Shown piece by piece: positions 1 through 5,905 of a stretch of DNA of 5,973 nt. The notes below the pieces were generated by a model, which saw only the letters and a program-made list of their open reading frames with translations, was not told where the DNA came from and did no database searches. The translations under genes were made by a program, and so were the position numbers. The stretch comes from Bacteroidota bacterium. Lineage in GTDB: Bacteria; Bacteroidota; Bacteroidia; Bacteroidales; P3. Position 1 is the first letter of the stretch; every line of letters begins with the position of its first letter. The stretch lies in the NCBI GenBank assembly GCA_030540495.1, contig JAUNWC010000109.1, positions 1 to 5,973 of the forward strand, given 5' to 3'.

Positions 1-36
1 GATAATCAAGCAAAGTTTGTCAAATTTGAGATTTAA
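1..36 (+). CDS. possible C-terminal tail of an upstream gene (partial)
   Basis: Frame 1 is open from the window edge and reads DNQAKFVKFEI before a TAA at 34-36. Eleven residues are too few to identify a family. Two contextual points favour a real gene end: the stop lies inside an AT-rich dyad followed by T-runs, as expected after a gene, and no minus-strand -7 box (TAnnTTTG read on the minus strand) is visible in the first 120 bases, so a leftward gene starting here is not suggested. Frame 2 is also open up to about base 87, so the frame choice is a guess. Confidence 0.25.
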   Translation, partial: DNQAKFVKFEI

Positions 37-73
37 TTGGCAATTAAAAAAAAACTGGGGTTTTTGTTTTTTT
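32..73 (+). terminator. AT-rich dyad and T-tract, possible terminator
   Basis: TTTAATTG (32-39) and CAATTAAA (41-48) form a perfect 8-bp inverted repeat around one central G. Just after it, AAAAAC (50-55) can pair with GTTTTT (60-65) across a TGGG loop, followed by another T-run to about 73. The order (possible gene end, A-rich stem, T-tract) resembles an intrinsic terminator, but the stems are almost pure A-T and would be weak. It could equally be ordinary AT-rich spacer. Confidence 0.3.
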
Positions 74-74
74 G

Positions 75-292
75 GTAGGTTTTTATAGGTTAGCATAAGT
101 TGGAGCCTTTGGCTCCTATAAGTTAGCATAGGTTGGCATAGGTTAAGATAGGAGGGCAAAAGCCGTTACTTTTTGTCATACGCTTAAGCGTCTCCTATGC
201 AAACTTATTACAACCCATGCTAACCTATAACAACCTATAAGGAGGCAGTGTTTACAACTTATGCGAACCTATAATAACCTATCCTAACCTAT
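75..292. repeat. two-sided array of 10-bp repeats (ATARGTTNNN) with internal hairpins
   Basis: The forward half has decamers at 75-84 (first base divergent), 85-94 and 95-104, then a perfect hairpin GGAGCC-TTT-GGCTCC (102-116), then further decamers in an unbroken 10-bp register at 118-127, 128-137, 138-147 and 148-157. The right half carries the reverse complement (NNNAACCTAT or close variants) at 199-208, 209-218, 219-228 and 229-238, then after a 14-bp break at 253-262, 263-272, 273-282 and 283-292. The halves are in exact mirror register around base 173: 118-127 faces 219-228 with one difference, and ATAGGAG (148-154) faces CTCCTAT (192-198) perfectly. The middle holds the 12-bp palindrome ACGCTTAAGCGT (180-191). 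The 10-bp period is not a multiple of three and the unit contains TAG or TAA in some frames, so it is non-coding. A related module lies at 5905-5973. The function is unknown; a folded RNA or cruciform, a binding array for a DNA-bending protein, or a dispersed intergenic repeat are all possible. Confidence 0.9.
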
Positions 293-296
293 AAAA

Positions 297-309
297 CAGG
301 CTGTGCCTG
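297..309. other. short hairpin between the repeat array and the gldH promoter
   Basis: CAGGC and GCCTG pair perfectly around a TGT loop. It lies just past the last decamer and about 32 bp upstream of the gldH -7 box, so it would sit near -50 relative to the inferred transcription start. It may end transcripts leaving the array, serve as an operator-like site, or be the outer edge of the repeat element. There is no T-tract after it, so a classical terminator is not supported. Confidence 0.4.
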
Positions 310-340
310 CAAAGTATTAAATCTTATCAAATAATTTTTG

Positions 341-348
341 TATTTTTG
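341..348 (+). promoter_or_regulatory. Bacteroidetes -7 promoter element for gldH-uvrC
   Basis: TATTTTTG matches the Bacteroidetes sigma-ABfr -7 consensus TAnnTTTG exactly. It predicts a start of transcription near 355 and a leader of about 18 nt to the ATG at 373. No convincing -33 TTTG is seen at the usual distance. The match decides the gldH start: an upstream in-frame TTG at 346 lies inside this element and could not be in the mRNA. Confidence 0.6.
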
Positions 349-372
349 CGTTCTGTAAAAAAAATTAGTGTT

Positions 373-879
373 ATGAAGAGAAGTATTTTATATGTATTGT
401 TAGTATTTAGTTGTATTTTGTTGTTTATCTGTTGTGGAAAAGATAAGGTATATCAAGAGAGAATAACTTTTGAGAATAATACTTGGAATCGTTTGGAGGG
501 CAATAAAACCATAACTTTTAAAGATATAGAAATAAGCGATACCTCTTGCCTATACGATTTTTATGTAACCATAAGGCACACTCCTTATATAAACGAAGGG
601 AGAGTAAAATTTCTTATGAAAATAATTTATCCGAGTGGAATAGTTAGAGAAAGCATATATAATGTAGGACTAAAGAGTGCAGATAATACAAAATGGAGCG
701 GAGATGCTATGGGAGATTTGATAGACGTGGAGCAAAGATGCCGTGCCTTTGTTTCTCTACCCGAAAAAGGTAACTATACCATAACTCTAACCAATCTTGG
801 AACATATGCTAAAACTGTGGGTATAATGGACATAGGAGTTTTGATAAAAAAATCTAATATGAAAGAATACAAAAACTAA
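373..879 (+). CDS. gldH: GldH-family gliding-motility lipoprotein
   Basis: This 168-residue exported lipoprotein belongs to the GldH family, first described as needed for Flavobacterium gliding but widespread in non-gliding Bacteroidetes. The N-terminus has MKR, a hydrophobic stretch (about 5-19) and a Cys-Cys pair at 20-21. Either Cys could be lipidated, but the preceding residues (LLFI) are an imperfect lipobox; VFSC ending at Cys14 is a less likely alternative. The recognisable family core is the central YDFYVTIRHT (61-70), the PSG segment (87-89), KWSGDAMGDL (107-116), an aromatic or proline-rich strand ending LPEKGNYTITL (129-139), and GIMDIGVLIKK (150-160) near the C-terminus. The length is typical of the family. 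The ATG at 373 is chosen because the promoter overlaps any earlier start. It leads a probable two-gene unit with uvrC. The exact biochemical role of GldH is not known, and a motility role here is not implied because no other gld gene is in view. Confidence 0.85.
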   Translation: MKRSILYVLLVFSCILLFICCGKDKVYQERITFENNTWNRLEGNKTITFKDIEISDTSCLYDFYVTIRHTPYINEGRVKFLMKIIYPSGIVRESIYNVGLKSADNTKWSGDAMGDLIDVEQRCRAFVSLPEKGNYTITLTNLGTYAKTVGIMDIGVLIKKSNMKEYKN

Positions 880-888
880 TCTTGCCTT

Positions 889-2724
889 ATGTGTGATAAT
901 TCCTACAAGGTTTTGGAGAATAATCCACACAAAGAGCATTTGCTTTCTATTCTAAAAACTCTTGCCTCTACGCCAGGTGTTTATCAATATTTTGACAAAC
1001 AAGGCAAAATTATCTATGTGGGTAAGGCAAAAAATCTTAAGAATAGAGTGCTTTCTTATTTTCGTAACGATGTAAAACACAATCTAAAAACACAGGTTTT
1101 AGTTCGCAAAATAGCAGATATAAAATTTATACACGTAAGTTCGGAAACAGAGGCTCTTCTTATGGAAAACAACCTTATAAAGAAGTATAAGCCAAAGTAT
1201 AACATAATGTTAAAGGACGATAAAACCTATCCCTGGATACGTATTACCAACGAAGAATATCCCAGAATATTTACCACAAGAAACCTTATAAAAGACGGCT
1301 CACAATACTATGGTCCTTATCCTAATGGCAAGATAATCAGAGAACTAATGGATTTGATACGCTCTTTGTTCTCTTATCGCACTTGTTCGCTTGCTTTAAC
1401 AGAGGAGGGTGTTAAGAAAGGAAAATTTAAACCTTGTCTTAATGCGCAAATAGGCTTATGCGACAAACCTTGTACGGGTGAGCAAACGAGAGTAGAGTAT
1501 CATAATATTATAAACGGAGTACGACAAATAATAAAAGGTAATTTCTCTGCCTATCTTTCTGAAATGAAAGCCCAGATGCTAACTTTTGCAGAGAAACTTC
1601 AATTTGAAAAGGCTCAAAAAATCAAAGAATGTATAACTCTTTTGGAAAACTACACTGTCAAAACCTCCATAATATCCTTTATTAGGCACGATTTGGAAGT
1701 TTATGCTTATATAGACAGTGAAGATAAGATATATATGAATATGACTCGTGTGGTTGAGGGCAAAATAAATATGTCGTTTTCTATGGAGGTGGAGAAAAAA
1801 CTTGATATGACTGCCAAAGAAGTTTTTACTTCTGCCATAACTCAAAATAGGCTTCGTTTGCAATGGTCGGCTAAGGAAATAATAGTGCCTGAGGTTTTGG
1901 ATTTGCCACAAGAATATGTTTTGCAAAATGTTCCTTCTTTTGGAGAAAGAAAAAAACTTTTGGATTTTGCTTTTCATAATGCTTTGTTTTATAGAAATCA
2001 AAAAATAAAGAACGAAAAAATACTTGACCCAGATAGATGGAAAAACAAAGTGGTGTTGGAAATGCAAAAGGATTTGCAATTAGACAAACCTCCTCACCAT
2101 ATAGAATGTTTTGATAATTCTAACATACAGGGTAACAATCCGGTAGCAAGTTGTGTGGTTTTTAGGGAGGGTAAGCCTTCTAACAAAGAGTATAGGCATT
2201 TTAATGTAAAAACTGTGCTAGGACCAGATGATTTTGCTTCTATGAGGGAGATAGTTTATAGAAGATATTCTCGAATGGAAAAAGAAGGCAAACAATTGCC
2301 TGACCTTATAGTAATAGATGGGGGCAAAGGACAATTGTCTTCTGCAGTACTTGCTTTGAAAAAAGCGGGAGTTTATGAAAAAGTAACAGTAATAGGTTTG
2401 GCTAAGCGTTTGGAAGAAATCTATAAACCAGACGACCCCATACCTATTTGTTTGGACAAGCGATGCCATACCTTACAAATTATTCAACATATAAGAGATG
2501 AGGCGCATAGGTTTGGAATTACTTTTCATAGAGATAAGAGAAGTAAGGCAACTTTTCGTACCCAACTAACAGATATAGAAAGCATAGGAGAAAAAACTGC
2601 TATGGATTTGTTGTTAAAATACTCCTCTGTAGAAAAAATAAAAAATGCTACTTTGCAAAGTCTTATAGATTGTGTAGGCAAGTCTAAAGCAAACAAAATC
2701 TATGAATATTTTCACAAAGAATAA
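889..2724 (+). CDS. uvrC: UvrC, excinuclease ABC subunit C
   Basis: UvrC is the nuclease of UvrABC nucleotide excision repair and cuts on both sides of a lesion once UvrB is loaded. All domains are present in 611 residues, the normal length. The N-terminal GIY-YIG nuclease (about 28-105) shows GVY (30-32), YVG (43-45), Arg53 in KNLKNR and Glu93 in the MENNLIK segment, and makes the 3' cut. Cysteines 166, 183, 191 and 195, the last three spaced CX7CX3C, fit the four-Cys site that binds a [4Fe-4S] cluster in E. coli UvrC. The UVR motif (about 225-256, FAEKLQFEKAQKIKE) contacts UvrB. The C-terminal RNase H-like nuclease for the 5' cut has Asp409 (CFDNSN), Asp477 (IDGGKGQ) and His540 (RDEAHRF). 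A tandem helix-hairpin-helix region (about 560-608) binds DNA. The gene starts 9 nt after gldH with no -7 box between them, so co-transcription is likely. No truncation or missing catalytic residue is visible. Confidence 0.97.
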   Translation: MCDNSYKVLENNPHKEHLLSILKTLASTPGVYQYFDKQGKIIYVGKAKNLKNRVLSYFRNDVKHNLKTQVLVRKIADIKFIHVSSETEALLMENNLIKKYKPKYNIMLKDDKTYPWIRITNEEYPRIFTTRNLIKDGSQYYGPYPNGKIIRELMDLIRSLFSYRTCSLALTEEGVKKGKFKPCLNAQIGLCDKPCTGEQTRVEYHNIINGVRQIIKGNFSAYLSEMKAQMLTFAEKLQFEKAQKIKECITLLENYTVKTSIISFIRHDLEVYAYIDSEDKIYMNMTRVVEGKINMSFSMEVEKKLDMTAKEVFTSAITQNRLRLQWSAKEIIVPEVLDLPQEYVLQNVPSFGERKKLLDFAFHNALFYRNQKIKNEKILDPDRWKNKVVLEMQKDLQLDKPPHHIECFDNSNIQGNNPVASCVVFREGKPSNKEYRHFNVKTVLGPDDFASMREIVYRRYSRMEKEGKQLPDLIVIDGGKGQLSSAVLALKKAGVYEKVTVIGLAKRLEEIYKPDDPIPICLDKRCHTLQIIQHIRDEAHRFGITFHRDKRSKATFRTQLTDIESIGEKTAMDLLLKYSSVEKIKNATLQSLIDCVGKSKANKIYEYFHKE

Positions 2725-2823
2725 TCTCCAACGAATATGTTTATAACATAGGTTTTGAGGAGTGAAAAGGGAGGAAGAAATCATTTTTTTTGAAAACAAA
2801 GTTAGCATTAGAAAAAAAAACTT

Positions 2824-2831
2824 TATATTTG
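2824..2831 (+). promoter_or_regulatory. -7 promoter element for the outer-membrane protein pair
   Basis: TATATTTG matches TAnnTTTG exactly, 22 bp upstream of the ATG at 2854, giving an inferred leader of about 16 nt. At the expected -33 position there is only GTTAG (2801-2805), a poor match to TTTG, inside an otherwise A-rich stretch. It is the only clear promoter in the 129-nt gap after uvrC and separates the two plus-strand transcription units. Confidence 0.6.
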
Positions 2832-2853
2832 CAAATCTTAAATTGAGTATAAT

Positions 2854-3774
2854 ATGAGAAAAAAATATATTGTATTTCTTGTTTTAGTTTGTTGTGTTTT
2901 TGTTTTTGCAAATGCACAAAGATATAATCGCAATGCTATCAAACGAGCAGATACTAAGCAACAAATTCGTATAGGTATTCGTACGGGGCTAAATCTTAGC
3001 GATTTGACTTCGGCTGATGGTTTGGATATTTGGAACGGCTTGGCTTACTACAATATGCAAGGCGAGTACATTGGGCTTACGGATACCAAACCTTTTAAAC
3101 TTGGATTTAACTTTGGACTAACAGCTCAGGGTAATTTGTCGGGTAATTGGTGGTGGCAAACGGGCTTGCTATTTACTCAAAAAGGATACAAACTAAATAC
3201 TCAAAATTTAGAGATAAATGCTACTGCCGGCTATATGCAAATACCAATAGAAATTATGTATAAATTTCCTGTAAAGAATGCTAATTTTTTTGTTTCTGCA
3301 GGTGTGTTTGCAGGCATAGGAATAGCAGGATTTACCAACTTTGAAGACCACTATGGCGAGGAACGTTCTCCTCGTTTGAATCATGAGTTTCGTCCTAATC
3401 CTGTAATTACCGACGTAGAGGAAAGTACTAATTTGATAGGTTGTGATATAACCGTACATGGAGCCAACGATTATTGGAAAGACAAGGACGATACTTTTGC
3501 CTCAGATGGTACTTGGATATTTGATGGAGGTTTTCAATTGGGTGTTGGTATAGAGTGGTGGAGATTTCAACTAATGTTTGTTTATCAATACTCACTTACT
3601 CCTTTATATGACTATAATTACGACTATTCTTATAGATATAAGGCAAGAAATTTGGACTATAAGAACGCATTTGACTATTTTGGCATCAAGGATATTTCTT
3701 CTCCAAGACAGCAAATGATTTCTATTTCTTTGTCTTATTTCTTTGATAATTGGAACCATGGCATAAAACTATAA
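2854..3774 (+). CDS. outer-membrane beta-barrel protein (PorT-like / OMP_b-brl_2 type)
   Basis: This 306-residue secreted protein has a classic signal peptide: MRKK, a hydrophobic core and ANA before Gln22, so cleavage after Ala21 is predicted. The mature part resembles the Bacteroidetes outer-membrane beta-barrel family (Pfam PF13568, which also includes PorT). It has the opening strand IRIGIRTGLNLSDLT (38-52), the WWWQTGLLFTQKGYKL strand pair (99-114) and YMQIPIEIMYKF (127-138), followed by Gly- and aromatic-rich alternating strands (145-160, 222-247) and a final strand ISISLSYFF (289-297). Two long polar segments (about 163-220 and 249-285) are probably surface loops; the second contains a Tyr-rich run with Tyr at 252, 254, 256, 258, 260 and 262. 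Pores, adhesins and assembly factors all share this fold, so no substrate can be named. Family placement is by motif resemblance, and true PorT function is not claimed. It has its own promoter and overlaps the next gene by one base. Confidence 0.8.
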   Translation: MRKKYIVFLVLVCCVFVFANAQRYNRNAIKRADTKQQIRIGIRTGLNLSDLTSADGLDIWNGLAYYNMQGEYIGLTDTKPFKLGFNFGLTAQGNLSGNWWWQTGLLFTQKGYKLNTQNLEINATAGYMQIPIEIMYKFPVKNANFFVSAGVFAGIGIAGFTNFEDHYGEERSPRLNHEFRPNPVITDVEESTNLIGCDITVHGANDYWKDKDDTFASDGTWIFDGGFQLGVGIEWWRFQLMFVYQYSLTPLYDYNYDYSYRYKARNLDYKNAFDYFGIKDISSPRQQMISISLSYFFDNWNHGIKL

Positions 3775-4253
3775 TGAAAAGACAAATACTTATATTATTT
3801 GTTTGCATATTTGCCCTTTCGCAAGTGCGTTGTCAAATAGAGGATAGCAGTAGTTTTGACAACAAAAGAGATTTTATGCAGTTTCATACATCTACTTTTT
3901 GGAGTAAAGATTTCTATGGAGATAATTTTTTTGCAATAAACTATGGTTTTGATTTCGCAAGACAAATCAACAAAAAAACCACTTTGTTTGTTGGGGTGGA
4001 TATGATAAACATAGATACAAAATGCAAAGACCTTGCTCCACGAAGAAACAAAACAGGGGTGGATGCTCAATTGGGAATGAGTTATCAATTTAATGACAAA
4101 CTCACTATCTATGGTTCGGTCTTTTACAACAGTCTATACAATAGCATAGGAGCCGATTTGGATATTACTTATAGATTTAACGAAGATGCTTTCATTAATT
4201 TCTATGCATCTTTTTCTCATACAGATAACACCTGGCTTAGAGGCGGATTTTAG
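3774..4253 (+). CDS. small exported protein, probable beta-barrel outer-membrane protein
   Basis: I do not recognise a named family. The 159-residue product starts with a signal peptide (MKRQ, hydrophobic 5-15) and a likely cleavage after Cys20, giving a mature N-terminal Gln as in its neighbour. The Cys lacks a proper lipobox (QVRC), so a lipoprotein is less likely. The mature part is a run of alternating polar and aromatic strands (about 51-63, 69-80, 95-106, 109-120, 125-135, 138-148) with short turns, and ends in Phe, as many outer-membrane barrels do; it is long enough for a small barrel of about eight strands. The start at 3774 shares its A with the TAA of the previous gene, which suggests translational coupling and a joint role. 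An in-frame ATG at 3750 would overlap the upstream gene by 25 nt and add residues ahead of the signal peptide, so it is not preferred. Its 3' end is 2 nt from the convergent gene. Confidence 0.75.
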   Translation: MKRQILILFVCIFALSQVRCQIEDSSSFDNKRDFMQFHTSTFWSKDFYGDNFFAINYGFDFARQINKKTTLFVGVDMINIDTKCKDLAPRRNKTGVDAQLGMSYQFNDKLTIYGSVFYNSLYNSIGADLDITYRFNEDAFINFYASFSHTDNTWLRGGF

Positions 4254-4255
4254 AG

Positions 4256-4993
4256 TTAATTATTTATGGAGGATGAGCGAAGAATCTTATCCACTGTTTC
4301 CAATTTTTCGATTGTGCCTACATCATACCACAAAACATCTTTTCTTTCTAAATGATAGTTTATGTTATATTTCTTTGACAAGTCCATATAAGCGTCTACT
4401 ATGGAAAATTTTCCTTCCAATGCAATATCATCCAAGATTTGTGGGTTAACTATATGAACCCCATTGAAAGCGTATTTGTATAATTTTTGATACTTGCGAG
4501 AAAATACCTTTTGACTATTTGCCAACTCTCTTCCACACAATATTTTGTTTTCGTCAAATAGCAAATACCTTGAAGTCTCTCTCTCTTTTACTTCAAGGGT
4601 TACAAGGTTTTTGTGTGTTCTATGATATGTATGCAATTTTTCAAAATCTATGCTTGAAATTATATCCACATTATGCACAAGAATATCCTCATCTTTGTCT
4701 AATAAACCATTTTGCCACGCCTTTTTCAAACCTCCGCCCGTATCTAAAAGTTCCTCTCTTTCATCAGAAATAAGTATTTTGCAATTAAACTTTTTGGAAT
4801 CTATATAGTCTATTATATCTTGTGCAAAGTGATGAACATTGATAGTAATTTGCTTTATACCAGAGGTTATCATTCTATCTACAACTGTTTCTAAAAGAGT
4901 TCTTCCATTAACTTCTATCAAAGCCTTTGGAGTTGTAAGTGTCTTCGGTTGAAGTCTTGTACCTAAACCAGCGGCAAATATCATTCCTTGCAT
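4256..4993 (-). CDS. sugar-1-phosphate nucleotidyltransferase, MurU-like
   Basis: This 245-residue cytoplasmic enzyme has the NTP-transferase (Rossmann-like) fold and should join a sugar-1-phosphate to an NTP, releasing pyrophosphate. Visible motifs are the nucleotide-binding loop FAAGLGTRL (6-14), PKAL (22-25) that closes the signature, LDTGGGLKKA (83-92), the metal-binding HNVDI (107-111, with Val where NGD is more usual), FNGVHIVNPQIL (176-187) and WYDVGTIEKL (222-231). The TGGG, FxG and DVGT segments resemble MurU, the MurNAc-1-phosphate uridylyltransferase of peptidoglycan recycling. HddC-like or mannose-1-phosphate guanylyltransferases are close alternatives, and the usual kinase partner of MurU (AmgK) is not in view. 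The start is set at 4993 because a longer in-frame ATG at 5035 lies upstream of the -7 box on this strand; MIFAAG at 4984 is another possible start. It is divergent from cdsA and convergent with the gene before it. Confidence 0.85.
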   Translation of the reverse strand: MQGMIFAAGLGTRLQPKTLTTPKALIEVNGRTLLETVVDRMITSGIKQITINVHHFAQDIIDYIDSKKFNCKILISDEREELLDTGGGLKKAWQNGLLDKDEDILVHNVDIISSIDFEKLHTYHRTHKNLVTLEVKERETSRYLLFDENKILCGRELANSQKVFSRKYQKLYKYAFNGVHIVNPQILDDIALEGKFSIVDAYMDLSKKYNINYHLERKDVLWYDVGTIEKLETVDKILRSSSINN

Positions 4994-5007
4994 ATTATCT
5001 TGTTTTT

Positions 5008-5056
5008 TATTTGCAAAGGTATGGAAATTTTGCAAAAAATATTACCTTTGCAAATA
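5008..5056. promoter_or_regulatory. mirror-image divergent promoter region (14-bp inverted repeat)
   Basis: TATTTGCAAAGGTA (5008-5021) and TACCTTTGCAAATA (5043-5056) are perfect reverse complements separated by 21 bp. Each arm read outward contains TACCTTTG, an exact -7 element: minus strand 5021-5014 for the nucleotidyltransferase and plus strand 5043-5050 for cdsA. Predicted transcription starts are near 5007 and 5057, giving leaders of about 14 and 24 nt. No good -33 TTTG is found at the normal distance for either promoter; that zone overlaps the opposite arm. Two polymerases could probably not bind at once, and a dimeric regulator could recognise the same repeat. Confidence 0.75.
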
Positions 5057-5080
5057 TTATTTACAAATACACAAAGATAT

Positions 5081-5905
5081 ATGTCCAATATGATAACAAG
5101 AGCAATAACAGGAACTTTTTATGTTTTGAGTGTTATTGCTGCCATATTTATTCACCCAATAGTTTGTATGACCTATTTTTTTATTGTTGCAATGATAGGT
5201 CTTAATGAATTCTACATTAATAGCAGGAAAGCAACTATCAGACCTAATATTTTGTTTGGTAATATTTTGGGAGTGCTTTTGTATGCTATGATAATACTAT
5301 GTTCTTCTTGTGAAGAAAATTTATCTTCCTTATTTTATAGCATTCTGATTGTTATTTGTTTGGCAACGTTTATTAGCGAATTATACCATAAAGAAAAACA
5401 ACCTTTCACAAATATTGCTTATACTTTTTTGGGTGTAATCTATGTTGTTGTGCCATTGGCTCTTACTTCATTAATAGTGAATATAAAGGGCGATTTTTCT
5501 CCTATGATACTAATGGCGATTTTTATTTTCGCTTGGTGCAATGACACTTTTGCTTATTTGGTAGGGAGAAAATTTGGCAAACATAAACTTTTTGAACGCA
5601 TTTCACCAAAAAAAACTTGGGAGGGAAGTATTGGCGGTTTTGTTTCTGTGATAATAGCCGCAATAATAATAGCCCTTTGCGATAATAGTATTGAGGTTTA
5701 TGACTATATAATAATAGCCATACTTACAAGCATAGTAGGGACGTTTGGCGATTTAACAGAGTCAATGTTCAAAAGGCAAATAGGGGTAAAAGATTCCGGA
5801 AAAATACTCCCTGGACACGGCGGAATATTAGATAGATTTGATATTCTTTTGCTATCGCTACCCATAGTATATGCTTATCTAAGACTAAGATTTGGAATAT
5901 TTTAA
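5081..5905 (+). CDS. cdsA: CdsA, phosphatidate cytidylyltransferase (CDP-diacylglycerol synthase)
   Basis: This integral membrane enzyme makes CDP-diacylglycerol from phosphatidic acid and CTP, the branch point for all phospholipids. The 274-residue protein has about eight hydrophobic segments (roughly 8-26, 27-44, 55-74, 84-99, 111-134, 139-162, 185-200, 207-222) and another near 255-268. The full CdsA signature is present at 228-254: S228, KR 231-232, KD 237-238, HGG 246-248 and DRFD 251-254, which include the metal and substrate residues. CNDTFAYLVGRKFGK (153-167) and SPKKTWEGSIGG (175-186) are the other conserved blocks. The ATG at 5081 follows the promoter by about 24 nt to the inferred start; the ATG at 5090 (MITRAITG) is equally plausible by homology, and any earlier in-frame ATG (4988 or 5018) would precede the promoter. 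The last base of its stop codon is the first base of a repeat array. Confidence 0.96.
   Translation: MSNMITRAITGTFYVLSVIAAIFIHPIVCMTYFFIVAMIGLNEFYINSRKATIRPNILFGNILGVLLYAMIILCSSCEENLSSLFYSILIVICLATFISELYHKEKQPFTNIAYTFLGVIYVVVPLALTSLIVNIKGDFSPMILMAIFIFAWCNDTFAYLVGRKFGKHKLFERISPKKTWEGSIGGFVSVIIAAIIIALCDNSIEVYDYIIIAILTSIVGTFGDLTESMFKRQIGVKDSGKILPGHGGILDRFDILLLSLPIVYAYLRLRFGIF

Noticed and set aside
75..292. CRISPR array
   Set aside because: Units are 10 bp and directly abutting, in two orientations, with no 20-40 bp unique spacers and no cas genes.
1579..2079. Minus-strand open frame of about 166 codons inside uvrC
   Set aside because: It lies wholly opposite conserved UvrC coding sequence and its translation has no recognisable motif; it is a shadow of low-GC codon use.
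2736..2750. TATGTT-TAT-AACATA hairpin after uvrC as a terminator
   Set aside because: The 6-bp stem is nearly all A-T and no T-run follows it (the next bases are GGTTTTGAGG).
2748..2757. Single ATAGGTTTTG after uvrC as a stray copy of the decamer repeat
   Set aside because: Neither the 10 bp before nor the 10 bp after fits the unit, and a lone 7-bp match can arise by chance in such AT-rich DNA.
4186..4773. Plus-strand open frames opposite the nucleotidyltransferase
   Set aside because: They are antisense to clear motifs of a known enzyme family, lack a promoter and show no domain.
4994..5035. Fourteen extra N-terminal codons on the nucleotidyltransferase
   Set aside because: They read through the -7 box of the gene's own promoter and precede the normal family start just ahead of the FAAGLGTR loop.
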